64,000 bases of DNA from Agrobacterium larrymoorei (GTDB lineage Bacteria > Pseudomonadota > Alphaproteobacteria > Rhizobiales > Rhizobiaceae): positions 2,802,001 to 2,866,000 of the forward strand of contig NZ_CP039691.1 of assembly GCF_005145045.1 (NCBI RefSeq), in the 5' to 3' direction. Positions 43,788-52,555 of this stretch are shown here, one piece after another. The position numbers and the translations under genes are program-made. How positions within the stretch are numbered: the stretch's first letter is position 1; every line of letters starts with the position of its first letter. A model generated the notes under the pieces. That model was not told the origin of the DNA and searched no databases. It saw only the letters and a list, made by a program, of their open reading frames with translations.

Positions 43788-44023
43788 ACCCCTCTACCGA
43801 AAAAAATCTATGACTTAGCTGAAGCTAAGATCATGATTTTTCTTCCTCTCCCACCCCTTCGACAGGCTCAGGATGAGGTAGAGGTAGCCCCGCGGCACTG
43901 TTTCTCGTCCCATAACGCCTAAGAAGGCCGAGACGGTGAGGCAAATTTTCCTCTCCCCTTGTGGGAGAGGATAGAAAACCTCGACTTCGCAGAGCGAAGT
44001 CCTAGGTGTTCTTGGTGAGGGGT
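43788..44023 (+). repeat. Intergenic mosaic element, copy 3
   Basis: 236 bp, ACCCCTCTACC to GGTGAGGGGT, filling the gap between two convergent genes. Same module order as the minus-strand reading of 34309-34539: AATCTATGACTTAGCT hairpin, CTCTCCCACCCCTTCGAC block, CTCTCCCCTTGTGGGAGAGG hairpin, AAAACCTCGACTTCGC hairpin. Confidence 0.8.
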
Positions 44024-44043
44024 TTTTGCCACGCGGTCTCCCC

Positions 44044-45258
44044 TCACTCCCCCGGCAAAATCCTGACCGAATAGAGATTGATCGGGCGCGCGCTGCCGTC
44101 GATATCGCTGTTGATGAGGATGCGGCCCGGGGTGTTGGGAGCCATGGCGCGGTCGAAATTGACGTTGATCAGCATATCCGCGCGCTCCTGCGTGGCGGTG
44201 AAGCGGTGGCGGGAGCAATCTCCGAGGCTGCCGAAATCACAGGCGACGGAGACCTGGGTCTGGCGGTCGCTGGCCGATTGCAGGGTGATGGCGATGGTGG
44301 AGGATTTTCCGGCCATTTCGCGTAGCACGTCCACGGGAACGGCGATGGCGATATTGCCGCCCTGTTCCGCCGTGCGGGAGGTGACGCGCACGGCCTTTCC
44401 GCCGCCGGTGACGACATCTTCGACGCCTGCAAGCGAACCGGGCTGAAGCCCGGCATTGCCGCGTTCGGCATTATAGACTTCCTGCCAGTCCGAGGAGAAA
44501 CCGCGACCGGCCGACAGCGTTGGCTCCGGCGTTGCCTCATGGCCGTTGAAATCTTCCGACTGCACCTGTGGCGGCGGGTTCGGCACGCTGGTATCGCGAT
44601 CCGCCGGGCTGAGCAGCAAGCCGGAACTATAGACCCACCATGCGCCCAAGGCGATGAAAGCCAGAAAGGTGAACCAGATGAAAAGACGGGTGATGATGCC
44701 CCTCTTGCGGCGCGCCTTTGCAGCGCGCTCCGGCTTGAAGGCAAGCGAAGACGCTTCGAATGACGGCCCGGCAGACGATGTCATGTTGCGAAGCGCGTCA
44801 TCGGAGCGCTCGACGCGGAAATCATCCATGCTCGGGGCTGGCTGCGGCGCAACATGACCGCGCTTCTCGCTGCGCAATTCGGGCTCCACCGCCATGGCGG
44901 CCTCATCGACATCATCCTCGTGCCGACGCTCTGGCGCGACGGAGGGGGCGGCGGACGAATCGGCGGGTCGCTGGGTTTGCTGTGGCACGGGCGGAGGGGG
45001 CGTTCGGGCAGCTTCGCGGCGGACGTGATCTTCCACCACATCCAGAAGCCGGTTGCGCTCTTCCGTTTCGATGGCGTGGATGAGGCCTTCGAGACGCTGG
45101 CGCTGCTGGGCAACCACATTCGGATCGTCTACGCCCTGCTTGCGCAGCCCCGCTTCCAGCGCCTGCCGGGAAGACTGGTAAATGCGCGCGCGCACCTCGG
45201 CATTCGATCTATCCGATTTTTCGAGGGCATTCCTGATTGCCGTTTCCAGTCCGCTCAC
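44044..45258 (-). CDS. Conserved rhizobial membrane protein of unknown function
   Basis: 404 aa. The N-terminal 95 residues are helical and charged (SGLETAIRNALEKSDR… ARIYQSSRQALEAGLRKQG), then a low-complexity Pro/Ala/Glu region, a single membrane span (about 188-212, FIWFTFLAFIALGAWWVY) and a periplasmic C-terminal domain of about 190 residues (ending INSDIDGSARPINLYSVRILPGE) that looks like a β-sandwich. No enzyme motif seen. Probably an envelope protein with a cytoplasmic coiled-coil anchor. Transcribed alone. Confidence 0.75.
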   Translation of the reverse strand: MSGLETAIRNALEKSDRSNAEVRARIYQSSRQALEAGLRKQGVDDPNVVAQQRQRLEGLIHAIETEERNRLLDVVEDHVRREAARTPPPPVPQQTQRPADSSAAPSVAPERRHEDDVDEAAMAVEPELRSEKRGHVAPQPAPSMDDFRVERSDDALRNMTSSAGPSFEASSLAFKPERAAKARRKRGIITRLFIWFTFLAFIALGAWWVYSSGLLLSPADRDTSVPNPPPQVQSEDFNGHEATPEPTLSAGRGFSSDWQEVYNAERGNAGLQPGSLAGVEDVVTGGGKAVRVTSRTAEQGGNIAIAVPVDVLREMAGKSSTIAITLQSASDRQTQVSVACDFGSLGDCSRHRFTATQERADMLINVNFDRAMAPNTPGRILINSDIDGSARPINLYSVRILPGE

Positions 45259-45565
45259 TCTCGGTCCTTCTTTCTCGAGGCCGCGCGAGGCCGCTGTCTC
45301 GCCATGCTGTTTACGATTCGGTAACGTTTAGCGCGCGCAACCGCAAGCCACCTCGCCCGTAAAGCGCAGATTGGCTTGGGGAAAACGTCACCACTATGGC
45401 GAGGCGGGAACGAAGTGTCTGCAAACGGACAGCGAAGCGGCATGGCGGTATCGGCGTTCCAGCGCAAAAGGGTTTGCGACGTTCATCGAACTTTTTCGCT
45501 TTTCAAGCTCTGCCCGCTTCGCTACATCTTACGTGCGCGTAAACGTCAATTCTGTGGGAGGAACC

Positions 45566-46525
45566 ATGCTGCCGTCCATTCTCAAGGACAATCTTCGTCT
45601 GCCGGTCATCGCATCGCCGCTTTTCATCATTTCGCACCCCGAATTGACGCTGGCGCAGTGCAAGGCGGGCGTCGTGGGTGCGTTCCCCGCCCTCAATGCG
45701 CGGCCCGAAAGCCAGCTGGACGAATGGCTGGCCATGATGACCGAAGAACTGGCAGCACACAATGCGGCAAACCCGGACCGCCCGGCGGCGCCCTTTGCCG
45801 TGAACCAGATCGTGCACATGTCCAACAAGCGGCTGGAACATGATCTGGGGCTGTGCGTGAAATACAAGGTGCCGATCGTGATTTCGTCTCTCGGTGCGGT
45901 GCCGGAGGTCAACGCCGCGATCCATTCCTATGGCGGCATCGTTCTGCATGACGTCATCAACAACCGCCACGCCAACTCCGCTATTCGCAAGGGCGCGGAT
46001 GGCCTGATCGCGGTTGCGACCGGCGCTGGCGGCCACGCGGGAACGCTGTCTCCGTTTGCGCTGGTGCAGGAAATCCGCGAATGGTTCGATGGGCCTCTGC
46101 TTCTTGCGGGCGCGATTGCCAATGGCGGCGCGATCCTTGCGGCACAGGCCATGGGCGCGGACATGGCCTATATCGGCTCACCCTTCATCGCCACGACGGA
46201 AGCCCGCGCTACCGATGCCCATAAGCAGGCCATCGTCGATGCGCAGGCCAATGACATTGTTTACTCCAACTATTTTACCGGCGTGCACGGCAACTACCTG
46301 AAAGCCTCGATCCTCGCCTCAGGCATGGACCCAGACAACCTGCCCGTGGCCGACCCCTCCAAGATGGACTTCGCCGCCGCCTCGACCGGCGCAAAGGCAT
46401 GGAAAGACATTTGGGGCGCGGGCCAAGGCGTGGGCGCGGTGAAAGCCGTAGAACCCGTGTCCGCTCTGGTCGACCGGCTGGCCGCGGAATATCAAAGCGC
46501 AAAAGCCCGCCTGCTCAACCTTTGA
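45566..46525 (+). CDS. Nitronate monooxygenase (2-nitropropane dioxygenase family)
   Basis: 319 aa from ATG 45566 (GGGAGGA upstream); longer in-frame starts lack a ribosome site. FMN-binding TIM barrel: LPVIASPLFIISHPEL at the start, ADGLIAVATGAGGHAGTLSPFALVQEIRE and LLAGAIANGGAILAAQAMGADMAYIGSPFIAT for the FMN phosphate site. Such enzymes oxidise toxic nitroalkanes (nitronates). No operon partners. Confidence 0.9.
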   Translation: MLPSILKDNLRLPVIASPLFIISHPELTLAQCKAGVVGAFPALNARPESQLDEWLAMMTEELAAHNAANPDRPAAPFAVNQIVHMSNKRLEHDLGLCVKYKVPIVISSLGAVPEVNAAIHSYGGIVLHDVINNRHANSAIRKGADGLIAVATGAGGHAGTLSPFALVQEIREWFDGPLLLAGAIANGGAILAAQAMGADMAYIGSPFIATTEARATDAHKQAIVDAQANDIVYSNYFTGVHGNYLKASILASGMDPDNLPVADPSKMDFAAASTGAKAWKDIWGAGQGVGAVKAVEPVSALVDRLAAEYQSAKARLLNL

Positions 46526-46652
46526 CGCGTCGGGACGCGCAGCAGGCGGGGAAAATTTCAAGAAGCCGAATTTGAACACTTGAAATCCTCCGCCAATGGC
46601 TGTATCAGCCCGCCATACGCCACGCCGAAGCCTTATTCGGCGCAACGGCCAG

Positions 46653-46728
46653 GCCGCTTTAGCTCAGTTGGTAGAGCACGTCATTCGTAATGACGGGGTC
46701 ACGTGTTCGAGTCACGTAAGCGGCACCA
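46653..46728 (+). tRNA. tRNA-Thr(CGT)
   Basis: 76 nt including an encoded CCA: acceptor GCCGCTT/AAGCGGC, D arm GCTC…GAGC, anticodon stem CGTCA/TGACG around TTCGTAA (anticodon CGT), T arm ACGTG TTCGAGT CACGT. A Fic gene of foreign composition follows 220 bp downstream, but no duplicated tRNA end was found. Confidence 0.95.
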
Positions 46729-46869
46729 TTTCCTTTGAAATCAAAAACTTCCGTTGCACAAGAGGCCAAGTTATCATCGCTGGTGACAACGTATTTCAGC
46801 ATCTCGATTTGCTAATGGTCTCAATATTTAGAGGATCACGGAGTTAATCGTCAACATGCTGATTCGACA

Positions 46870-46948
46870 GCTATAAGGTCTCATTCTCACTTTATAGCTA
46901 AACCCGATTTTGCTATAAGGTTGGTTCAAACCTTATAGGAAGCTATAA
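46870..46948 (+). promoter_or_regulatory. Operator array upstream of fic gene
   Basis: Five copies of the heptamer GCTATAA or its close form in alternating orientation: GCTATAAGG 46870-46878, TTTATAGC 46891-46898 (inverted), GCTATAAGG 46912-46920, CCTTATAGG 46931-46939 (inverted) and GCTATAA 46942-46948, the last touching the start codon. Such an array suits tight, cooperative repression, possibly by the Fic protein's own C-terminal winged helix. Confidence 0.7.
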
Positions 46949-48124
46949 ATGCACCGTTCATCGTTTACATCTAACGAAACAGGTATCTTGGTCCCGACTA
47001 TCCAGAACCAGTATGCGTTTGTCCCTGCACCTCTCCCTCCTCCGTTGGATTTTGCGACTATTGCAACATGCGTCGGAGAAGCGCTTCAAAAATTGGGCGA
47101 ATTGAAAGGCGCATGTAGGCGTCTCACCAACCCTTACATTCTTGTCCGCCCTTTACAGCGAAACGAAGCGCTCACATCATCAGCGATGGAAGGAACCTTC
47201 ACCACGGACAGTCATCTACTCCTAGCGGAAGCGGGTCTGGAAACAGACAGCGACGACTCTACAAGAGAAGTAGTTAACTATCTAAACGCGTTGAATGCCT
47301 CGCTTGAGATGTTAGCATCCCTTCCTATCTCTCACCGAGTAATAAAAAAAGGCCATGAAATTCTTTTAAGTGGACTCAGTTCTACTCGTGGCGCGCAAAA
47401 GCGACCGGGAGAATATAAAAGGGATCAAAACTGGATTGGCGGCCGTACTATTGACGGCGCTCGGTATGTCCCTCCACCGCCAGCAGAAACTCAAAAATGC
47501 ATGGATGACCTTGAAGCCTATCTTAATCGAGATACGGAAGCATCTGCTTTCAAAAAACTTATCGATTTAGCGCTCGTTCATTATCAAATAGAAGCCATTC
47601 ATCCGTTTGCTGACGGCAATGGAAGAATGGGTAGAATGCTCATTTCACTGATGGCCGTGCATAATGGTCTGCTAGACATGCCAATCTTATATATTAGCCC
47701 CGCGATGGAGCATCATAAAGATGAATATATAGACAGAATGTTCAATGTCTCAGCAAAAGGCGAATGGGCGTCTTGGATTCACTTTTTTTGCGAACGTATT
47801 TGCGAAACATGCACCAGCGTTATCGTCGCTATCGATCGAATTATCTCACTCCATGAAAACTTTAGAGCACTCGCATCCAAATCCAGTCGCTCTTCAAATC
47901 CGTTGATTATAATCGATTCTCTTTTTGAGAGACCTGTGATTACAGTTAGTGAAGCAGCAGAGAAACTAAACGTGACCTATGCAGCAGCAAAGGGAACAAT
48001 CGATAAACTAATCGAACTCGGTATAGTAGAGGAACTACCTGGGCTCTACCCGAAGGCATATTATTCACCAACCATCATGCATGTAAGTCGACCGGACCCT
48101 CTAACGGAGGCCGAAGTGCGTTGA
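46949..48124 (+). CDS. Fic-family AMP-transferase with self-inhibitory motif and C-terminal winged helix
   Basis: 391 aa. The Fic core HPFADGNGRMGR (218-229) is complete: catalytic His, phosphate-anchoring Asn and both Arg. An N-terminal SSAMEG (77-82) matches the inhibitory (S/T)xxxE(G/N) motif, marking a class II Fic that blocks its own site. A winged helix (about 320-375, VSEAAEKLNVTYAAAKGTIDKLIELGIVEEL) ends the protein. Fic enzymes usually transfer AMP to a Ser/Thr/Tyr of a target. The coding region is far more AT-rich than its neighbours, a sign of transfer. No antitoxin gene is adjacent, consistent with inhibition in cis. Confidence 0.9.
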   Translation: MHRSSFTSNETGILVPTIQNQYAFVPAPLPPPLDFATIATCVGEALQKLGELKGACRRLTNPYILVRPLQRNEALTSSAMEGTFTTDSHLLLAEAGLETDSDDSTREVVNYLNALNASLEMLASLPISHRVIKKGHEILLSGLSSTRGAQKRPGEYKRDQNWIGGRTIDGARYVPPPPAETQKCMDDLEAYLNRDTEASAFKKLIDLALVHYQIEAIHPFADGNGRMGRMLISLMAVHNGLLDMPILYISPAMEHHKDEYIDRMFNVSAKGEWASWIHFFCERICETCTSVIVAIDRIISLHENFRALASKSSRSSNPLIIIDSLFERPVITVSEAAEKLNVTYAAAKGTIDKLIELGIVEELPGLYPKAYYSPTIMHVSRPDPLTEAEVR

Positions 48125-48172
48125 AGGCATCAACGGGTTGGTGGCATTCCAGTAATGTAGTCGATTACTAAA

Positions 48173-48334
48173 TTACTGCTGCTGTGGCACCGTTCTCGGT
48201 ATCAGCGAGCCATCCTGCGTCTGGGGCGCGAGTTGGATTTTGTCGTCGAAGAGGACGATGCTCAGGACGAGGCCGATCAGGACGCATAAGAGTGCGACGA
48301 AGATCAGTCCGGCTTTGTCTATCGGCTTTCTCAT
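48173..48334 (-). CDS. Short membrane protein
   Basis: 53 aa if started at 48334 (MRKPIDKAGLIFVALLCVLIGLVLSIVLF); longer in-frame starts exist. One membrane span at about residues 9-29 and a short polar tail rich in Gln. No clear ribosome site, and no family recognised. Its codon use looks host-like. Beyond it, 48335-48582 holds only a small hairpin (48521-48539). Confidence 0.45.
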   Translation of the reverse strand: MRKPIDKAGLIFVALLCVLIGLVLSIVLFDDKIQLAPQTQDGSLIPRTVPQQQ

Positions 48335-48520
48335 GAGCGCTAACATAGACGTGAATGTGGAGATGGTGGGGCGAAACTCACAATCTCTTACCGGCAGACA
48401 TATTTGGTTACAGAAGGGTGAAGGCGCATCGGTTCGCATGCTGGTTTGTTAATGGTTTTGACGCGAGTTCGACGTCATTCTCGCCCGAGATGAATGTCCA
48501 TAGCTGCGTGGTTCGTGGAT

Positions 48521-48539
48521 CCTCGGGTCAAACCCGAGG
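48521..48539. repeat. Half-unit of extragenic palindrome
   Basis: CCTCGGGT, CAA loop, ACCCGAGG: an 8-pair hairpin with the same core as the larger units at 50148 and 54497. It lies just beyond the rhaI stop codon and may end or protect that transcript. Confidence 0.65.
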
Positions 48540-48582
48540 ACGACGGTGGGTGGGGTTATCGTAGCGTGCATCTTACCAAGGT

Positions 48583-49875
48583 TTAGATGATGCCGCCGCT
48601 GCCAGCCTTGGATTCGGGGCGCTCGGAAGCGACCTTTGCGCGGTAGCCGCTGGCGCGGTAGGTGGCGATGGGGTCTATGGCGGCGTTGGCGCGTTTGCGG
48701 GCTTCGGCCAAAATGGGTTCCACGTCGGTTCGGTACGCGCGTTTCAGTGTGTCGGATGCCATGAGGGCATCGTTTTCCTGCTGGAAGCTTTCAAGCGCGG
48801 TGCGGTCCACCAGCAGGGCTTGAGCGTAGGCGCGGCGGATTTCGTTGGCGCTGGAGATCAGGCTTTCGATAGGGTCGGTCACGTTGTGTGACTGGTCGAT
48901 CATGTGGGCGGGGTGGAAGCCTTTTACGCCGCGATGGTCCGCATCCACCAGCTCATTGAAGACGAGGAAGAGGCGGTAGGGTTCGATTGCGCCCGCATCC
49001 AGATCGTCGTCGCCATATTTGCTGTCGTTGAAATGAAAACCGCCGAGCTTGCCGAACTGGATGAGGCGGGCGACGATCATTTCGATGTTGGTGTTGGGCG
49101 CGTGGTGGCCGAGATCTACGAGGCAGAAGGCCTTTTCGCCGAGCGTGTTGGCGATGAGGTAGTTCGTGCCCCAATCCTGCACCACCGTCGAGTAGAAGGC
49201 AGGCTCGTACATCTTGTGTTCGGAGAAGATGCGCCAGTCATCCGGCAGCGCCTTGTAGATTTGCGCCATGCCATCGAGATAGCGCTCGAAGCTTCTGGTG
49301 AAATTGCTCTGGCCGGGGAAGTTGGAGCCATCGCCGATCCACACGGTCAGTGCTTTCGAGCCAAGCGCGTTGCCGATCTCGATACATTCGATGTTATGTT
49401 CGACCGCCTGTTGGCGCGTGGCGGCATCGGTGTGGCTGAGCGAGCCGTATTTGTAGGAATGCTTCTGGTCCGCGCTGTCCGAAAAGGTGTTGGAATTCAT
49501 GGCGTCGAAGCCGAGGCCGAGCGCGCTTGCGTGCGACTTTAGGCGCGCCGGGTCTTGCTTGTCCCATGGAATATGGAGCGAGACGGTGGGTGTTGCGGCG
49601 GTCAGTTGGTTGATGACGGCGCAATCATCCAGCTTGTCGAAAATGCCGCGTGGCTCGCCTTTACCGGGGAAGCGGGCAAAGCGCGTGCCGCCGGTGCCGA
49701 CGCCCCAGGACGGGACCGCGACGAAGAATTCGGAGACTTTGCGTGTGATCGCATCTATATCGATGTTGCGGCGGGACAGGTGCTCGCCCAGCGCCGCGTA
49801 ATCCGCGCTGTGGGCTTTTTCACGCTGTTCGTTTTCGTGGGCGACGATATCCGCCGCAATCCTCAATTCCGTCAT
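48583..49875 (-). CDS. rhaI: L-rhamnose isomerase, rhizobial type
   Basis: 430 aa from ATG 49875 (GGGAGGA upstream); an ATG seven codons earlier lacks support. TIM-barrel xylose-isomerase-like fold. Metal and substrate residues appear in WIGDGSNFPGQ, FSEHKMYEPAFYST, CLVDLGHHAPNTNIE and GGFHFNDSKYGDDDLDAG. It converts L-rhamnose to L-rhamnulose, the first step of the pathway whose later steps (kinase, aldolase) are encoded nearby. It differs from E. coli RhaA in lineage. Same strand as rhaD, from which it is separated by 387 bp holding an opposing small gene. Confidence 0.92.
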   Translation of the reverse strand: MTELRIAADIVAHENEQREKAHSADYAALGEHLSRRNIDIDAITRKVSEFFVAVPSWGVGTGGTRFARFPGKGEPRGIFDKLDDCAVINQLTAATPTVSLHIPWDKQDPARLKSHASALGLGFDAMNSNTFSDSADQKHSYKYGSLSHTDAATRQQAVEHNIECIEIGNALGSKALTVWIGDGSNFPGQSNFTRSFERYLDGMAQIYKALPDDWRIFSEHKMYEPAFYSTVVQDWGTNYLIANTLGEKAFCLVDLGHHAPNTNIEMIVARLIQFGKLGGFHFNDSKYGDDDLDAGAIEPYRLFLVFNELVDADHRGVKGFHPAHMIDQSHNVTDPIESLISSANEIRRAYAQALLVDRTALESFQQENDALMASDTLKRAYRTDVEPILAEARKRANAAIDPIATYRASGYRAKVASERPESKAGSGGII

Positions 49876-49965
49876 CTCTTCCTCCCTTTGCTCCACGCTG
49901 TCATTGAACCATTCCCGCCCTCTTCACGTTACTGGCACGGTAACAATCAGACGGGATTATCAATC

Positions 49966-50124
49966 GTGGACGTCATTCGCATTCTTCTCGCCATCATCCT
50001 GCCGCCGGTCGGCGTGTTTTTGCAGGTTGGCCTCGGTCTTCATTTCTGGCTCAATATTCTTTTGACGCTGTGCGGCTATCTGCCCGGCATCATTCATGCG
50101 ATTTGGGTTATTCTGCGTAAGTAG
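49966..50124 (+). CDS. Pmp3/YqaE-type small membrane protein
   Basis: 52 aa with a GTG start at 49966. Two membrane spans with the UPF0057 signature: IRILLAIILPPVGVFLQVGLG and LNILLTLCGYLPGIIHAIWVIL. Such proteolipids help keep membrane potential and are stress-linked. A longer ATG frame from 49555 runs antisense to rhaI and is rejected. It sits between rhaD and rhaI on the opposite strand. Confidence 0.85.
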   Translation: MDVIRILLAIILPPVGVFLQVGLGLHFWLNILLTLCGYLPGIIHAIWVILRK

Positions 50125-50147
50125 ACACTTACTCCGCTCCCCGTTGC

Positions 50148-50233
50148 CGTCATCCTCGGGCTTGACCCGAGGATCCACTACCGATGGATTGGGTAGGCTT
50201 GGATGGATCCTCGGGTCAAGCCCGAGGATGACG
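50148..50233. repeat. Extragenic palindromic element
   Basis: 86 bp. Left half GTCATCCTCGGGCTTGACC…GGATCCA and right half TGGATCCTCGGG…CCGAGGATGAC are each hairpins and also pair with one another. Same family as 54497-54582 and the outer arms at 33923-34277. It lies between the convergent ends of the Pmp3 gene and rhaD. Confidence 0.8.
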
Positions 50234-50262
50234 GGTGGAGGAATGGTCTCCGCCACTCTCCC

Positions 50263-52356
50263 TCACCGCGTAAAGCTCTGCGCATTCCCCGCATCGACAT
50301 TGATAATATTGCCGGTAGACTTTGCCGATACGTCCGAGGCCAGGAAGTAGATCGCCTCCGCTATATCCTCCGGGAACACGTTCAGCTTCAGCATGGAGCG
50401 CTTGCGGTAATGTTCCTCGAGATCGTCCACCTCGATCTTAGAGGACGCCGCACGCTGCTCGCGCCACTCGCCGTTCCAGATTTTCGAGCCACGCAGAACC
50501 GCATCCGGGTTGACCGTGTTGACGCGGATGCCGGCGTCTGCGCCTTCCAGTGCGAGGCAGCGGGCGAGATGGATTTCCGCGGCCTTTGCCGTGCAATAGG
50601 CGGATGCGTTGGGCGAAGAAGCAAGGCCGTTCTTGGAGGCAACGAAGACGACGTTGCCGCCGAGCTTCTGGCGGCGGAACAGGCGGAAGGCTTCGCGCGA
50701 GACGAGGAAATAACCTGTCGCGAGAATGTCGATATTCTTGTTCCACATGGCAAGCGTGGTATCTTCCACCGGCGCGGATGAGGCGATGCCTGCGTTGGAG
50801 ACGAGGATATCGACGCCGCCGAATTCGACGCTGGCCTCGGTGAATGCGGAAAGGACCGCATCTTCCTTGGTCACGTCCAGCTTCACGGTGCGGACGGCAT
50901 CGGTGCTGTAACGCTTTTCGAAATCGCCCTTGGTCGTTTCCAGAGCGCCCTCATCGATATCGGCCAGCACGACGCAGGCGCCTTCGCTTGCCAAGCGCTC
51001 CGCCGTGGCGCGACCGATGCCACCGGCACCGCCGGTGATGAAGGCGACGCGGCCTGCGAGGCTCTTGGGCTTGGGCATACGTTGAAGCTTCGCCTCTTCC
51101 AGCAGCCAGTATTCGATATCGAAAGCTTCCTGTTCGGGAAGGCCCTGATATTCGGACACGGTGGAAGCGCCACGCATGACGTTGATGGCGTTGACGTAGA
51201 ACTCACCGGCGATGCGGGCCGTCGCCTTGTCCTTGGCGAAGGAGAACATGCCAACGCCGGGGATGAGGAAGATGACGGGATTAGGATCGCGGATTTTCGG
51301 CGAATTATCGTGTTTGCAACTCTCGTAATAGCGAGTGTAATCGGCGCGGTAGTCCTCCAGCGCCTTGTCCAGACCGGCGAGCAGCGCATCCACATCCGGC
51401 TTGGATGTGTCGAGATCGAGGATCAGCGGGCGGATTTTGGTGCGCAGAAAGTGGTCCGGGCAGGAGGTGCCGAGGCTGCCTAGCGGTTTCAACTGCGCGG
51501 AGTTGACGAATTCCAGCACGGCATCCTGATCATCGAAATGGCCGAGCTTGCGCTCATCGCGGCCAATGCGGCCACGGATTTCCGGCATCAGGCGGGCGGC
51601 GATGGCGCGGCGCTCTTCCTGCGGCAACGTCTTGGCGACAGCACCGCCGAAGATGGTCTTGCCTTCGGTTTCCCTGGCAAACCACTCTATGGCCTTGTTG
51701 ATGATGGCGAGCGTCAGTTCGTAGCACTTTTTCGCGTCATTATCCCAGGTGAAGAGGCCGTGGCTTTCCAGCACGACGCCCTTGGCGTTGGGGTTGGCTT
51801 TCACGAAGGCTTCGAGATCGAGACCCAGCTGGAAGCCGGGGCGACGCCATGGTAGCCAGCCGATGTCCTCACCGAAAATCTGTTGCGTCAGTTCCTTCGA
51901 ATTCTTCGAAGCGGCGATGGCGATGATCGCATCCGGGTGCATGTGATCGACATGATCGAAAGGGACGAAACCATGCAAAGGTGTGTCGATGGAGGCGGCG
52001 CGCGGGTTGAGATTGAAGGTGCAATGGGGCAAGAAGCCGACCATGCGGTCTTCATCTTCCACACCCTTGTAGATGCCCTTCAGCGCTTCCAGCTTTTCCA
52101 TGTAGAGCGTGGCAAAGCCATCCAGCTTGATGGTGCCGACATCACCGCCGGAACCCTTGACCCACATGACGCGGACCTTTTCGCCCGTCAGCGGATCGGT
52201 TTCCAGTACCTTGGCGGAGGTGTTGCCACCGCCGTAATTGGTGATGCGCTTGTCTGCGCCCAGCAGGTTGGAGCGATAGAGCAGCTTTCCCGGCTCGTTC
52301 AGCTTTGCCGCGTAAGCATCGTCCCAGCGGTTTTCGAGAAGACGGGATTGTCCCAT
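50263..52356 (-). CDS. rhaD: Bifunctional rhamnulose-1-phosphate aldolase / short-chain dehydrogenase
   Basis: 697 aa from ATG 52356 (GGGAGGA eight bases upstream); earlier ATGs at 52374 and 52452 are less likely. N-terminal class II aldolase domain (about 1-400) with GGGNTSAK, VKGSGGDVG, a His pair in DHVDHMHPDA and ESHGLFTW. C-terminal SDR domain (about 430-697): VAFITGGAGGIGRATAERL, VSNAGIA and the catalytic Tyr/Lys in SAYCTAKAAE. The fusion splits rhamnulose-1-phosphate and oxidises the lactaldehyde product in one protein. Divergent from rhaR across the operator at 52444-52514. Confidence 0.93.
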   Translation of the reverse strand: MGQSRLLENRWDDAYAAKLNEPGKLLYRSNLLGADKRITNYGGGNTSAKVLETDPLTGEKVRVMWVKGSGGDVGTIKLDGFATLYMEKLEALKGIYKGVEDEDRMVGFLPHCTFNLNPRAASIDTPLHGFVPFDHVDHMHPDAIIAIAASKNSKELTQQIFGEDIGWLPWRRPGFQLGLDLEAFVKANPNAKGVVLESHGLFTWDNDAKKCYELTLAIINKAIEWFARETEGKTIFGGAVAKTLPQEERRAIAARLMPEIRGRIGRDERKLGHFDDQDAVLEFVNSAQLKPLGSLGTSCPDHFLRTKIRPLILDLDTSKPDVDALLAGLDKALEDYRADYTRYYESCKHDNSPKIRDPNPVIFLIPGVGMFSFAKDKATARIAGEFYVNAINVMRGASTVSEYQGLPEQEAFDIEYWLLEEAKLQRMPKPKSLAGRVAFITGGAGGIGRATAERLASEGACVVLADIDEGALETTKGDFEKRYSTDAVRTVKLDVTKEDAVLSAFTEASVEFGGVDILVSNAGIASSAPVEDTTLAMWNKNIDILATGYFLVSREAFRLFRRQKLGGNVVFVASKNGLASSPNASAYCTAKAAEIHLARCLALEGADAGIRVNTVNPDAVLRGSKIWNGEWREQRAASSKIEVDDLEEHYRKRSMLKLNVFPEDIAEAIYFLASDVSAKSTGNIINVDAGNAQSFTR

Positions 52357-52443
52357 CGCGATATCCTCCCACATCGATTGCTGCGGATTTCGAATGAACC
52401 CGCCTCCCTTGATGTGCAGGTATCGCGCATTCAAAAGCGCAAT

Positions 52444-52514
52444 GTCAATCATAAACGATCATAATTTTTCATTGTGCGGCGCAACATTAAACAATTTGAT
52501 CGTTCTTGATTGAC
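52444..52514. promoter_or_regulatory. Long inverted-repeat operator between rhaD and rhaR
   Basis: GTCAATCATAAACGATCA (52444-52461) and TGATCGTTCTTGATTGAC (52497-52514) are inverted copies with 16 of 18 matches, 35 bp apart, in the divergent promoter region. Good candidate for RhaR (DeoR type) binding as a dimer or looped tetramer, controlling both transcripts. Confidence 0.75.
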
Positions 52515-52555
52515 AACATAAGAAGTTTGCGAAAGATTGCGAGCAGGAGGACCCC

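Noticed and set aside
46653..48180. Fic gene as part of an island integrated in tRNA-Thr
   Set aside because: No copy of the tRNA 3' end downstream of the Fic gene and no integrase.
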